Positions 1-7,213 are shown, counted from the stretch's first letter. The stretch: 22,912 bases of DNA from a virus (IMGVR_UViG_3300025314_000511:1-22912), one strand, 5' to 3'. The notes: a model not told the origin generated them from the sequence alone. Program-made: numbers and translations.

Positions 1-659
1 CCTGAAACGATAGCATCGGAGCCATCAACAAAAAGATTTTTTAGCGGAGCGACACCTAATTTTATTTCTGTGAGTTTATCGGATAGTCCTCCAAATTCCT
101 GAGCCATTGCAGCGATACCATGCAACGCCTGCAGTCGCAATAATGTTTCTTCAAACTCCTTTGATTTATCGCCAAGCAGTACCTGAGCTGATGCGGCTCC
201 TTCGAATCCTCTCGCAATTAAACTGATTGAAGTTCCGGCGGCACGTCCCAGGTTCTCTCCCATGTTTCCGGTAAGTGCTTTTGCTTCGTTGTTTAAATCC
301 TGAAGCTCATCCCTTAATTTACCGGCTTTGATTCTTAGTTCTTCGCCAAGTGCTTTATTTCCTGCCTGTGCTGCTTTATAAGCCTGCGTTTCATAGTCCC
401 GGGCTTGCTTTTTTAATTCTTTATAAATATTTGCAGTCTTACCAAACTTTTCAGTTTCCTTTAACAACGCACCTGTTTGGCCAACTCCGTCCTTTAATTC
501 GTTTGTCAGCTTTTCCGTTTCATTAGCAACCGCTTTCATTCCTGCCTTACCTTGCTGTTGGAATTGTTCAACGGAATCACCAAGCTCTCCCATTTTTTGG
601 GAGGTCTGCAATAACACCGCAGCAGCGTTTGATTCTAAATTAAGGCTTATTGTTGACAT
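1..659 (-). CDS. Tail tape measure protein, N-terminal part
   Basis: Open reading frame starting at ATG 659 and running off the left edge; 219 codons are visible. The protein begins MSTISLNLESNAA and is rich in Ala, Glu, Gln and Lys in long helical, coiled-coil-like stretches (about residues 20-130), then becomes more hydrophobic with Gly/Ala, as usual at the start of tape measure proteins, which set tail length and pass into the host at infection. The start overlaps the end of the frameshifted tail chaperone reading frame by 20 nt, the same order and overlap type as lambda T and H. Position after the chaperone is the strongest argument. Exact family not determinable from this fragment. Confidence 0.8.
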   Translation of the reverse strand, partial: MSTISLNLESNAAAVLLQTSQKMGELGDSVEQFQQQGKAGMKAVANETEKLTNELKDGVGQTGALLKETEKFGKTANIYKELKKQARDYETQAYKAAQAGNKALGEELRIKAGKLRDELQDLNNEAKALTGNMGENLGRAAGTSISLIARGFEGAASAQVLLGDKSKEFEETLLRLQALHGIAAMAQEFGGLSDKLTEIKLGVAPLKNLFVDGSDAIVS

Positions 660-864
660 CCTGTGATTGCTTTATTCGTTTATCCAAACGCTCTTTAAAT
701 ACTAATAACTTTATAAAAAATTCTTCAACTGATAATTTCATTAATGCGTTTTCTTCGGTCGGTCTTACGTGTCCATGTTCATCTTCGCACATTACCATCA
801 ATAATTCAGACCAGTATTTTTCAACCTTCAAATCGTGATGTTGAAATAATATTATACTTTCGCC
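640..864 (-). CDS. Tail assembly chaperone, -1 frameshift extension (T-like part of a G/GT pair)
   Basis: This frame has no ATG and no Shine-Dalgarno-like sequence; the first possible start is a TTG at 831. It is open without a stop from at least 882 down to the stop at 640, in the -1 frame relative to the preceding 170-residue chaperone gene, which ends at 852. A ribosome slipping back one base near 864-882 would read through into it and add about 74 residues, giving a fusion of about 241 residues. The extension is charged and helical, with segments such as VEKYWSELLMV and VEEFFIKLLVFKERLD. Long-tailed phages often make such a G/GT pair before the tape measure gene. The fusion is inferred, not shown. 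Confidence 0.6.
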   Translation of the reverse strand, partial: GESIILFQHHDLKVEKYWSELLMVMCEDEHGHVRPTEENALMKLSVEEFFIKLLVFKERLDKRIKQSQDVNNKP

Positions 865-1364
865 TTTTTGTCCTCCCCTTTTATTAGCATCTCTGCCTGT
901 GTCTGGGTATATTTTACTAATGTTTCCCTGAACCCGTGGATAGAAGTCAGAGACAAGTCGAAAAAAGACATCATATCCAAACCCTCCACAGTCCAGTCAT
1001 TCACCTTATCTAACATCGTTTGTTCATCGTATTTTGTAGCGTCCTCTCCCTCTCTGTTGATAACTAATGCAGCCATCATAAGTGCAGGATGAACACGTTT
1101 AGAATTATTCACATCTGCAATTCCATTCATTAAATTGTGAATGATAATACCGGCATCTAAAGGTTTAGGTTGAGGTGTATTTAACGATGAATATGCTTTT
1201 TTTAATGAAGTAAATATTTCATCAAAACCGATTCCAAACGTTAAGCGCGGGACTAGCTTTTCGTACTCCTTAAATCTTGACACAGGAATTTTATCTACTA
1301 AAAAATACTTATGACCATTGGCCATAAATTCCTTTTGTGTTTTCTCAATTGATTTTACTTCCAT
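852..1364 (-). CDS. Putative tail assembly chaperone (G-like)
   Basis: 170 residues from ATG 1364, which directly abuts the stop of the upstream membrane-protein gene. Soluble, mostly helical protein with no catalytic motif that I recognise. Role inferred from position: it lies immediately before the tape measure gene and is followed by an in-register -1 open frame. This is the hallmark of tail assembly chaperones, which coat the tape measure protein during tail assembly and leave the virion. The C-terminal KGEDKKAKV is encoded by the A/G-rich tract where slippage is proposed. The sequence alone gives only weak family evidence. Confidence 0.6.
   Translation of the reverse strand: MEVKSIEKTQKEFMANGHKYFLVDKIPVSRFKEYEKLVPRLTFGIGFDEIFTSLKKAYSSLNTPQPKPLDAGIIIHNLMNGIADVNNSKRVHPALMMAALVINREGEDATKYDEQTMLDKVNDWTVEGLDMMSFFDLSLTSIHGFRETLVKYTQTQAEMLIKGEDKKAKV
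864..882 (-). other. Candidate -1 programmed frameshift site
   Basis: In the chaperone gene, minus-strand codons at 884-864 read ATA AAA GGG GAG GAC AAA AAG. The tract C AAA AAG (870-864) allows the A-site Lys tRNA to re-pair after a -1 slip; A AAA GGG (882-876) is a weaker alternative. A purine-rich Shine-Dalgarno-like AGGGGAGG lies just upstream of the AAAAAG. Either slip leads into the open frame ending at 640. Neither heptamer is the ideal X XXY YYZ, so the exact slip point is uncertain. Confidence 0.45.
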
Positions 1365-1724
1365 TTATTCGATTACTTTTTTATAAAATGATTTAACGAT
1401 TATTGTAAAAAATATTGTTAGCCCGACAAATAAAAGATGTTGCAATGCCAATAAAAACGACACTTTCAAATATTCGTTATAATGAATAATCAGAAACGAC
1501 CAGAAACTTATCTGCCCGGCAACACATTTCTCACAATCAATTAATACTTTGAACAATGGGTGCCTTGGCAATCCTTTTGATTCTCTTTCATCCGATTTAA
1601 AAAGGTGGTACATCCTTTTATAAAGCCACCCAAATGCTTCACCGTTGCCTGTAAGTATATTTGTATAGACAAACGACACAACAGCGATAAGAAGCGATAA
1701 TATGAAGTAATCCGGTGTAAACAT
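1365..1724 (-). CDS. Small membrane protein with CxxC motif
   Basis: 119 residues. N-terminal hydrophobic helix at about residues 7-25 (LSLLIAVVSFVYTNIL) and further hydrophobic segments at about 70-115 suggest two or three membrane spans. A conserved-looking CEKCVAGQISFW motif (about residues 64-75) joins two cysteines to a Gly-Gln-Phe-Trp loop, vaguely like the Cys-Trp motif of DUF1360-type small membrane proteins. The start codon overlaps the stop of the upstream gene (TAATG), so translation is probably coupled. Located among head-tail joining genes, which is odd for a membrane protein; a role in exclusion or host interaction is possible but unproven. Confidence 0.6.
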   Translation of the reverse strand: MFTPDYFILSLLIAVVSFVYTNILTGNGEAFGWLYKRMYHLFKSDERESKGLPRHPLFKVLIDCEKCVAGQISFWSFLIIHYNEYLKVSFLLALQHLLFVGLTIFFTIIVKSFYKKVIE

Positions 1725-2341
1725 TATCCAAAGTATTTATTAATAAATAATTGCAATTCTGAATCGTAAGTAAGTGCCAGTCCTTTTTCTTCATCTTTAT
1801 TTACTTCCAAAAAATCCCCATAATGATCTTTATTAAATCCCATTATGTCATCAGTTGTTAGTTTTTTATCTCCACGGCTTCTATCCTTAGTATTTTTTGC
1901 CCCCACCGTTGTAATAATTTTTGTACTATCGACAATCTGTTTTACAACACCAGTGTCATTCCACATTGAAGCAGCACCGGAAAAATTCAAATTAACAAAA
2001 CTCGTTTCTAATTTATTTCCTTTGCGCCAGTCCTCATAAGACAATGAAGTTGCTTTGAACTCCTTTTTTGTTTTTCGTGATCCTTTTCCGGTGATTCCTT
2101 TACGACCTAATTTGTCCGCAATCTCCTGAGCCTTTTCAATGGGCTTATAAAAAAATAAAGGTAGTGGATTTTCTGAATATGTACCAAGTGATTTCCCTTT
2201 GCCGTCTATGCCTTCATTCCTTATCCTATCTGCGACCATGCCGAACGCATTCATAGCCACAGATGCGTTTATCTTAGGCATCTCAACGAGTAACGCCTGG
2301 GAGAATGATTTTATTTTTTCGCTGAATTCATTTGGTTTCAT
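1724..2341 (-). CDS. Putative head-tail joining / tail completion protein
   Basis: 205 residues, basic N-terminal half. The central stretch SLSYEDWRKGNKLETS followed by VNLNFSGAASMWND fits a pattern seen in phage morphogenesis proteins of the tail completion or HK97 gp10-like group, where a conserved Tyr-rich loop precedes a short beta hairpin and 'SG-x-M/L-W' turn. It sits between the capsid and tail chaperone genes, where such connectors are expected. Overlaps the upstream 84-residue gene by 14 nt and the downstream gene by 1 nt. Assignment rests on position and a loose motif, so other structural roles remain open. Confidence 0.5.
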   Translation of the reverse strand: MKPNEFSEKIKSFSQALLVEMPKINASVAMNAFGMVADRIRNEGIDGKGKSLGTYSENPLPLFFYKPIEKAQEIADKLGRKGITGKGSRKTKKEFKATSLSYEDWRKGNKLETSFVNLNFSGAASMWNDTGVVKQIVDSTKIITTVGAKNTKDRSRGDKKLTTDDIMGFNKDHYGDFLEVNKDEEKGLALTYDSELQLFINKYFG

Positions 2342-2582
2342 TGTTCCAAATTTTTAACATTTCTTTATATCCTTTGCCAACCTGAAAAGACTGACCGCTT
2401 TTGCAATAAATCATACAGGTTTTTGTGCAAATTTCTTCTTCCTGTCCATCTTTTCCGCGCTCCCTTACTGATTCAATGTCATTTGTATCAATGGTTATTT
2501 TTGCAAGCAAGTCATCACAAGGAATATCCAGCACATCTACTTTGTGAGTGTTGTATAAAAAACAAATTAGCTCTACTTTCAT
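2328..2582 (-). CDS. Small hypothetical protein in the head-tail region
   Basis: 84 residues, acidic, with cysteines at CFL, CDD and CTKTCMIYC. Starts in a TAATG overlap with the stop of the virion protein gene at 2582 and overlaps the next gene by 14 nt, so it is part of the coupled late operon. I do not recognise the family. The predicted mix of short beta strands (LICFLYNTHKVDVL, AKITIDTNDIESV, TCMIYCKSGQSFQVG) would fit a small beta-rich structural or assembly protein. Confidence 0.55.
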   Translation of the reverse strand: MKVELICFLYNTHKVDVLDIPCDDLLAKITIDTNDIESVRERGKDGQEEEICTKTCMIYCKSGQSFQVGKGYKEMLKIWNNETK

Positions 2583-3649
2583 TACGCAATAATATTACCC
2601 ATGTGAAAATTCGGATTCGGCTTGCACATCAAGCATCCTGTTGATACCTCTTTGTTATCGCACAAATACTGAATGAAATCATTGTACATTTTACGAGCAT
2701 GATTGCGCATTCCATAAGTCTTTTCACGTTCCATCATAGTATAGCGGTTCAATTCAGGACTGTCAAGCATTTTTTGAAGCAACAGTTCTCCGGCCTTCCA
2801 ACGAATAGCGTACCCAATTTGCATATCCCATCCATCATTTTCAAAATCCAAAGGATGAGTATCGGAGCAAATCAATTCGCTTGTCTGACAACGAAAATCA
2901 ACATCCAGCACTATTCCATTCGTGTATTTGGTTGTAATAAATTGCGAATAGTTTGTGCCAGTACCCTGAATACCGTTAAGAGTAACCCAAGGTTTCCAAC
3001 CCGGAGGAGTGCCACCGCATCCGCAATCCGTTTTAATATCTTTAGGCTGAAATCCAACACGGTCGTAAACAAAGTAATATTCAAGCCTGCTCACATTGTT
3101 ACTCCACATTGGTAATGTTAAAGAGGGCGATAACGTAGCATAAACAAGGGTATTGGCAACTTCATTGATAACATAAGATACTATCGGGGTAGTCTTATTT
3201 GCATCGTTATTGTAAATTAAAACAGTAACCGGTAATGACGTGTTCATCGCTAATCCGATTCTCTTTACTTTCATTGTACCGCCTTGAATCTGCGGAAAAT
3301 GAACTTTTGCGCCTACCTTTGAATTACTAAGTGCTAATGATGCGGTGAATGAATTTTGACCCAACAGTCCTGAATAAACTGGTCTCCGTGGGGTGTAATT
3401 AGTTCCGATGCAACCAAGCAAATCAGCCTTAAATATCTTAGGAGCCTCATCTCTCGCCCATGCCATTAAATCCCAAACGCCACCCTGCTCGCAATCCGCA
3501 GCACCGCCAAGCATCTTTAAATTTAAGCCGTCTAATTCATCTAAGTATATTTCGGATTGCCCTGTGTTGTACCCTGTTGGCTTATCGTCATCAAAGCATT
3601 CGCATTCCGTCCGGGAAAGTTTTATAATATTTGTTAAGCAAGTTTCCAT
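2582..3649 (-). CDS. Putative virion structural protein, cysteine-rich
   Basis: 355 residues directly downstream of the major capsid gene, separated from it by a terminator-like hairpin. Cysteines cluster at the N terminus (TCLTN, ECECFDDDKP), in the middle (DCGCGGTPPGW) and at the C terminus (TGCLMCKPNP). The middle part is beta-rich (TLVYATLSPSLTL), while the C-terminal 100 residues are helical. It resembles proteins found after the capsid gene in other Bacteroidota phages, which are usually left unnamed; neck, head decoration or connector roles all fit. No enzymatic motif is visible. Confidence 0.55.
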   Translation of the reverse strand: METCLTNIIKLSRTECECFDDDKPTGYNTGQSEIYLDELDGLNLKMLGGAADCEQGGVWDLMAWARDEAPKIFKADLLGCIGTNYTPRRPVYSGLLGQNSFTASLALSNSKVGAKVHFPQIQGGTMKVKRIGLAMNTSLPVTVLIYNNDANKTTPIVSYVINEVANTLVYATLSPSLTLPMWSNNVSRLEYYFVYDRVGFQPKDIKTDCGCGGTPPGWKPWVTLNGIQGTGTNYSQFITTKYTNGIVLDVDFRCQTSELICSDTHPLDFENDGWDMQIGYAIRWKAGELLLQKMLDSPELNRYTMMEREKTYGMRNHARKMYNDFIQYLCDNKEVSTGCLMCKPNPNFHMGNIIA

Positions 3650-3668
3650 TTTTGATAGTATTAAAAAA

Positions 3669-3693
3669 AGCCACCAACATTACGAAGGTGGCT
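3669..3693 (-). terminator. Terminator-like hairpin after the major capsid gene
   Basis: Minus-strand AGCCACC (3693-3687), 11-nt loop, GGTGGCT (3675-3669) followed by a run of six further T residues, a good intrinsic terminator shape. It lies between the capsid stop (3726) and the next gene (3649). A second inverted repeat, TTCAATT/AATTGAA with a 3-nt loop (3700-3716), sits just before it. Since the operon continues, it is more likely a partial terminator that keeps capsid mRNA in excess than a full stop. Confidence 0.75.
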
Positions 3694-3725
3694 TCTTTAT
3701 TCAATTGATAATTGAAATGGTTATT

Positions 3726-4766
3726 TTACGATACTATTTCAGGACAAGCTCCGCACTCGAACTCAATAACGCCAGTTTGACCGGAACATCCTTCAGCACC
3801 GTTGAATAAATCAAAACGAGTGTGAATAAGTACGTTTGTTTTTTCATACGCCCCAGAGCAGTCTTTGGTTGCATACACATCATAGATTACTCCCGGTAGA
3901 TTTTTTGATGCTTCTGAGTACTTAATTCCAATATCACCGCCTCTGTCAATTGCATTAACAGCAGTTGTACCTTTCCATAATGATTTGTTTGCAAACGCAA
4001 CAGTTCCGCGTTCAATCATGTAAGTCATTCCCGGTGCAATGGCGGTCATGTTTTTCAAATCGCTGTAAATTTTCATTAGTTCAACAGCCTTTGCAGAACC
4101 TGAACCATTTGCATTTCCTGCATCCAATTTCGCAGCAACAATAATATCAAACAAATTCTCGCCATCAATTAAGAAAGGAGAAGTAAAGTTATTCATCATT
4201 GCAACTTTTTGAAAGTATGCGAAAACTTTCGGTGTCCAATAAATCGGAGGGATGAAAGTAGTTGCCCATAAGCCTGTGTCATCGGAACAGCCAATTCCTG
4301 CCTGTGTGTACAAGTTTGCAGATGTAAATGTTGCTAATTTTGCAAGAATTAGTTGAGCAAGTTTTTCATCCAACGCTTTCATCGTCTTCAAAAGGTTATC
4401 AGCGTACACCTCGATCACATTAAGGTTACTGTTAACATAGTTAGCGTCATCAATAGAGAATGCTTTTGACACTTCCATTGTGATTGCATAATCCTTGCAA
4501 TCGGCATCTGCCTCAGTGCCGGAAATGGTACAGAAATTAGGCGCACCGGTGCTTACCTCTGTGTTACAAAACTTTGTCCAATAGATGCGTGCTTCACGTT
4601 CCTTTTTCGGGTCAGTAAGATATTCAACATTCGCAGTACTGTTTTCAATCAACGCCTTAGCGGATTCCACATTTACGACATAGTCTGATTTTTTTGCTGA
4701 ATCAGCAAACATTGTTTGTGCTAAAAAATATGCTGCGGTTAATTCCGCACAAGTTAGAGTTGCCAT
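3726..4766 (-). CDS. Major capsid protein
   Basis: 346 residues, the main shell protein of the head. The N terminus (MATLTCAELTAAYFLAQTMF) and the Cys-rich N-terminal third (KFCNTE, NFCTISG, ADCKDY) resemble the capsid proteins of Bacteroidota phages as I recall them; the C terminus ends in ECGACPEIVS. The middle has long helices followed by the IERGTVAFANKSLW beta region typical of HK97-fold C-terminal domains. It follows the scaffold gene by 22 nt and is followed by a terminator-like hairpin, the usual arrangement for the most expressed late gene. Identification rests on length, order and overall character. Confidence 0.85.
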   Translation of the reverse strand: MATLTCAELTAAYFLAQTMFADSAKKSDYVVNVESAKALIENSTANVEYLTDPKKEREARIYWTKFCNTEVSTGAPNFCTISGTEADADCKDYAITMEVSKAFSIDDANYVNSNLNVIEVYADNLLKTMKALDEKLAQLILAKLATFTSANLYTQAGIGCSDDTGLWATTFIPPIYWTPKVFAYFQKVAMMNNFTSPFLIDGENLFDIIVAAKLDAGNANGSGSAKAVELMKIYSDLKNMTAIAPGMTYMIERGTVAFANKSLWKGTTAVNAIDRGGDIGIKYSEASKNLPGVIYDVYATKDCSGAYEKTNVLIHTRFDLFNGAEGCSGQTGVIEFECGACPEIVS

Positions 4767-4788
4767 TTGGTTTAGTTTTTTTTAATAG

Positions 4789-5733
4789 TTAGGTTTTTGG
4801 TTTAGTTACCCAAGCCTTTGTGATTGCCTGCTTTGAAGCATCGTCTGGGGCTTCGTTAATCATTTTCACATACTCGTCTCCAGTTTTCGGAATCGGGCCT
4901 GTGTAACCTTTATTCGCGTTCGCTTTTGCAGGATCATTATTATTGCTGTTACCAGCCGATTGCCTATGCTCTCCTTGTTTGAAGTCCCACACCTCTGCTG
5001 CCCTCGATTTGATTAACTCATTGAAGTCAATCATTCTACCGTGTGCATCTTCGAGTAGTTTTCCTTCTTTAGAAATAAGCATTTTCCCGTCTTTACTCTC
5101 AAACTGATATTCGCCTGACAACTCTTTTAAAAATCGCTGTATTTGAACGTCTGCCTTTGATTTGCCGTCAGTTGTTTTACCCTCTGGCAGGATAGGTTGC
5201 AATTCGTTTTTAATTAAATCCATCGCTCTGTCCGAAACACTTTTAAAGGTCGTTTCTTTTTGAATCGAAGTTTGCAAATCATTGAATTTAGTTGTTTCGA
5301 TTGCGATTGCGTCTGTCTTTTCCTTAGTCAGTTGATCCACCATTGACATATAAACGGATGAACGTTTTATTTTGTCATCGTCTTTGGGGTCACCCGATAA
5401 TTTCAATTTTTCTGCAACAGCAAACTCAATTAAATCAAGTCCTTGCTTATCAGAAACGATTCCGAACTTATCCTTTAAATCTTTTTCAAACTTAGTTAAA
5501 GCCTCGCCTTTTGCTTTGTTAAAGCCTTTATCGTGGGCTTGCGTTTCCAAATCTTTGAACGATTGAATCCGCGTTTTATCTTTGTCTAAAAGAGTTGGAA
5601 GAGCTGTTGTCTTTAGCGTTCCTGATCCATCCTCGATTTTTATATCAAACAGAAGTGAGGCGGCTTCTGTTGGCGAAATTCCTAATGTTTTTTGAACAAA
5701 TTCAGTAACAAAATTTATTTCTTCTTTTACCAT
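4789..5733 (-). CDS. Capsid scaffolding protein
   Basis: 314 residues, highly charged and mostly helical with a coiled-coil centre (about residues 60-190), and a polar low-complexity tail (SAGNSNNNDPAKANANKG, about 260-278) before a short C-terminal helix. This composition and the position immediately upstream of the capsid gene are typical of phage scaffolds of the GP20-like type, which guide prohead assembly and are then lost. ATG 5733 lies directly after two tandem hairpins in the leader, which may control translation. No protease signature (Ser-His) is seen, so a protease-scaffold fusion is unlikely. Confidence 0.75.
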   Translation of the reverse strand: MVKEEINFVTEFVQKTLGISPTEAASLLFDIKIEDGSGTLKTTALPTLLDKDKTRIQSFKDLETQAHDKGFNKAKGEALTKFEKDLKDKFGIVSDKQGLDLIEFAVAEKLKLSGDPKDDDKIKRSSVYMSMVDQLTKEKTDAIAIETTKFNDLQTSIQKETTFKSVSDRAMDLIKNELQPILPEGKTTDGKSKADVQIQRFLKELSGEYQFESKDGKMLISKEGKLLEDAHGRMIDFNELIKSRAAEVWDFKQGEHRQSAGNSNNNDPAKANANKGYTGPIPKTGDEYVKMINEAPDDASKQAITKAWVTKPKT

Positions 5734-5734
5734 G

Positions 5735-5791
5735 ATTCATGCAGCTTTCCTGCCAGCTTTTAGTTTTAATTCATACGGCTTTCCCGTCAGC
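5735..5791 (-). promoter_or_regulatory. Two tandem covarying hairpins in the scaffold leader
   Basis: Two copies of a 23-nt element (5791-5769 and 5757-5735 on the minus strand) share 19 of 23 bases. Each contains a 4-bp stem closing a GAAAG loop: ACGG-GAAAG-CCGT in the first and GCAG-GAAAG-CTGC in the second, preceded by GCTG and followed by ATGAAT. All four differences fall in the stem and are two compensated base-pair changes. The second copy ends one base before the scaffold ATG (5733). This indicates selection for structure, for example a repressor or ribosome-control site. Function unknown. Confidence 0.65.
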
Positions 5792-5797
5792 AATAAT

Positions 5798-5819
5798 ATT
5801 TATTTAACCCTAAATAAAT
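5798..5819 (-). promoter_or_regulatory. AT-rich hairpin in the scaffold leader
   Basis: Perfect inverted repeat ATTTATTTA / TAAATAAAT with a 4-nt loop, seven bases upstream of the two tandem hairpins in the 143-nt gap between the 85-residue gene and scaffold. No T-run follows it, so it is not a standard terminator. It could be an mRNA processing or stability element, or part of a larger leader structure with the neighbouring hairpins. Confidence 0.5.
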
Positions 5820-5876
5820 TTGTTTCTTGTGCCTTTCTGAAAGTTCGGAAATAAATCCAAAACTCTCAAAAGGTCT

Positions 5877-6134
5877 TTAAAGTTTTTCTTTGTCCTTCGC
5901 TTTTTCGCCTGATGCCGGAGGAGTTTTTTTCTTAAAAATAATTTTTTTATCTTCCTGTTTTTGAATCACAGCGTTTTTTACAACGTGGATATTTTCTACA
6001 ATCTGGTCAGGAATAGTTGATGAATCCGTTTCACTTATAACTGTGAAGTTCATTTTCTGTCGATGGTTTAATGTATCGAATTTGTTTTTTTCGATAACGA
6101 TTTCTTTCCCGTTGGTGTTGTTTTTGATTATCAT
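5877..6134 (-). CDS. Small hypothetical protein upstream of scaffold
   Basis: 85 residues, Lys/Ile-rich, ending in a very basic tail (KKIIFKKKTPP then GEKAKDKEKL). Starts in an ATGA overlap with the stop of the upstream 151-residue gene, so the two are probably co-translated. No family recognised. The first half (MIIKNNTNGKEIVIEKN) looks like a small beta unit; its place just before scaffold and capsid suggests a minor head or assembly role. Confidence 0.55.
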   Translation of the reverse strand: MIIKNNTNGKEIVIEKNKFDTLNHRQKMNFTVISETDSSTIPDQIVENIHVVKNAVIQKQEDKKIIFKKKTPPASGEKAKDKEKL

Positions 6135-6586
6135 AGTCCTGCGATTTCTACTTTAAATTTAAATGCGATTTTTAATTTTTCAATGCTTCCTAACTTTTCA
6201 TAAAGCAATGTTATCAAAGCATTCAGGCTCATACTGTTTTTGTACGGTACATTTTCAGCATCAAAATAATCTTTGATTTGTGATTTGAAAATGTTATCCT
6301 TAACGAAGTTGGCAAACTCTTCTTTAGGCTCTATCTGAGACTTTGCTGTGTTTGTAACAAACTGTTCAGGAACGTTTGCAGGTGCAGTATTTTCAACCAC
6401 TTGGTTTATTTCATCATCTTTTTTCTGCCCGGAATTAGGAACAATCCGTTTTACGACACTGCTCTCAACAACCTGATTTGATTGCTCTACCTCAACCCAA
6501 CCATTTTTATCTTTCAATAAATTCCACGAATCAAGATTGAATCTTTTTCTTAATTTTCCTTTTTGGGCGATAATAGTTTGAGCCAT
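6131..6586 (-). CDS. Hypothetical protein with possible C-terminal HeH/LEM-like helical domain
   Basis: 151 residues. The N-terminal part (MAQTIIAQKGKLRKRFNLDSW) is basic; the middle (about residues 35-95) is a polar linker in which NQVVE occurs twice (SNQVVESS and INQVVENT), suggesting a small internal duplication. The C-terminal 60 residues (KDYFDAENVPYKNSMSLNAL and following) have the short helix-turn-helix spacing of HeH/LEM-type domains often found in phage head proteins. First gene of the late block downstream of the inserted plus-strand cassette; a candidate promoter lies about 20 nt upstream of its ATG. Function is inferred only. Confidence 0.5.
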   Translation of the reverse strand: MAQTIIAQKGKLRKRFNLDSWNLLKDKNGWVEVEQSNQVVESSVVKRIVPNSGQKKDDEINQVVENTAPANVPEQFVTNTAKSQIEPKEEFANFVKDNIFKSQIKDYFDAENVPYKNSMSLNALITLLYEKLGSIEKLKIAFKFKVEIAGL

Positions 6587-6605
6587 GACCTGTGATTTGT
6601 TTTGA

Positions 6606-6613
6606 CAAAACTA
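6606..6613 (-). promoter_or_regulatory. Candidate minus-strand promoter (-7 element)
   Basis: TAGTTTTG, matching the Bacteroidetes -7 consensus TAnnTTTG, lies 19 nt upstream of the ATG at 6586. No good TTTG is found at the -33 position. It would restart late transcription for scaffold and capsid to the left of the inserted plus-strand cassette. Confidence 0.4.
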
Positions 6614-6662
6614 AAAAAAATATTTAATACTGCATAATTATTTTTTACGAAATTTTATTGAA

Positions 6663-6693
6663 TTTGCACATACAAATATTTTTTATACTTTTG
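6663..6693 (+). promoter_or_regulatory. Promoter of the plus-strand cassette
   Basis: TTTG (6663-6666), 19-nt spacer, TACTTTTG (6686-6693): an exact match to the Bacteroidetes TTTG-N19-TAnnTTTG pattern. The ATG at 6703 is only nine bases past the -7 element, so the first mRNA would have almost no leader. Confidence 0.65.
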
Positions 6694-6702
6694 TTCCTGA
6701 AA

Positions 6703-6846
6703 ATGAGTACAAAAAGTAAAATTCCGATTTATTGTAAATGTGAAAATTGTGAAGAGTTCTTTTTATTCACAAAAAAAAAACTATATTGCTCTGATTCCTG
6801 CAAAAAGAAATCCTATTATAAAAGAAAACTCATAAAAAATGATTGA
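6703..6846 (+). CDS. Small zinc-finger protein
   Basis: 47 residues from ATG 6703. Metal ligands C13-x2-C16 and C29-x3-C33 (CENC then CSDSC) followed by a basic helix (KKKSYYKRK) form the compact 'CxxC ... YCSdxC+' finger common in small phage and bacterial proteins, probably nucleic-acid binding. A longer reading from TTG 6658 is rejected because it would run through the promoter. Its last codons overlap the next gene by 8 nt. First gene of the cassette, so it could be a regulator of it, though that is only inference. Confidence 0.6.
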   Translation: MSTKSKIPIYCKCENCEEFFLFTKKKLYCSDSCKKKSYYKRKLIKND

Positions 6847-7213
6847 AGTAAATCAGTTGCGTTGCGGAAATACTGTATCAAATGGAAGAAAGCCAATAAG
6901 TATTGATTTGGAATTTTTTGAATTACTAAATGATGGATCAAATGATATATCGGAATTTCCATTTATCCAACTAACAAAAGAATGGGCGCATTATTTAGGC
7001 TTTGAAGTAATCGACATGGGTGATTTCTGGGAGTTCAATAAAGGTGATTTTCAATTAATACAATTTAAAACACCTATTAACAATGGAACTTTAGAGCCTG
7101 TATTTGTAATCCATTCCAAAACATCAAAGCATATCAAAGTGCCTTATGTTCACAAATTACAGAACCTTTACTTTGAAATTGAAGGTATGGAGTTAATTTA
7201 TAAACCTAAATAA
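6839..7213 (+). CDS. Conserved Bacteroidota phage hypothetical protein
   Basis: 124 residues. The layout 'ELRIGN'-like start (NQLRCGNTVS), a middle QLTKEWAHYLGFEV motif and a C-terminal YVHKLQNLYFEIEGMEL motif matches an unnamed family that recurs in Bacteroidota phages and prophages. The C-terminal HxLQNLYF(A/E)(L/I)xGxEL block is the family's signature as I recall it. Function is unknown. It overlaps the zinc-finger gene upstream and is six bases from the next gene, so it belongs to the same transcript. Confidence 0.65.
   Translation: MIEVNQLRCGNTVSNGRKPISIDLEFFELLNDGSNDISEFPFIQLTKEWAHYLGFEVIDMGDFWEFNKGDFQLIQFKTPINNGTLEPVFVIHSKTSKHIKVPYVHKLQNLYFEIEGMELIYKPK

Noticed and set aside
640-831. 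Independent 63-residue gene starting at TTG 831
   Set aside because: No ribosome binding site, non-ATG start, and the frame is open upstream into the chaperone gene. Better explained as the -1 frameshift extension.
2699-3115. Plus-strand frame of 138 codons
   Set aside because: Lies fully antisense to the 355-residue virion gene, no recognisable protein and no promoter or coupling.
3408-3809. Plus-strand frame of 133 codons
   Set aside because: Antisense to the virion and capsid genes and crosses the terminator hairpin; low-complexity Ser-rich translation.
6658-6702. Longer start (TTG 6658) for the zinc-finger gene
   Set aside because: Would translate through the promoter; the ATG at 6703 follows the -7 element and gives a compact finger.
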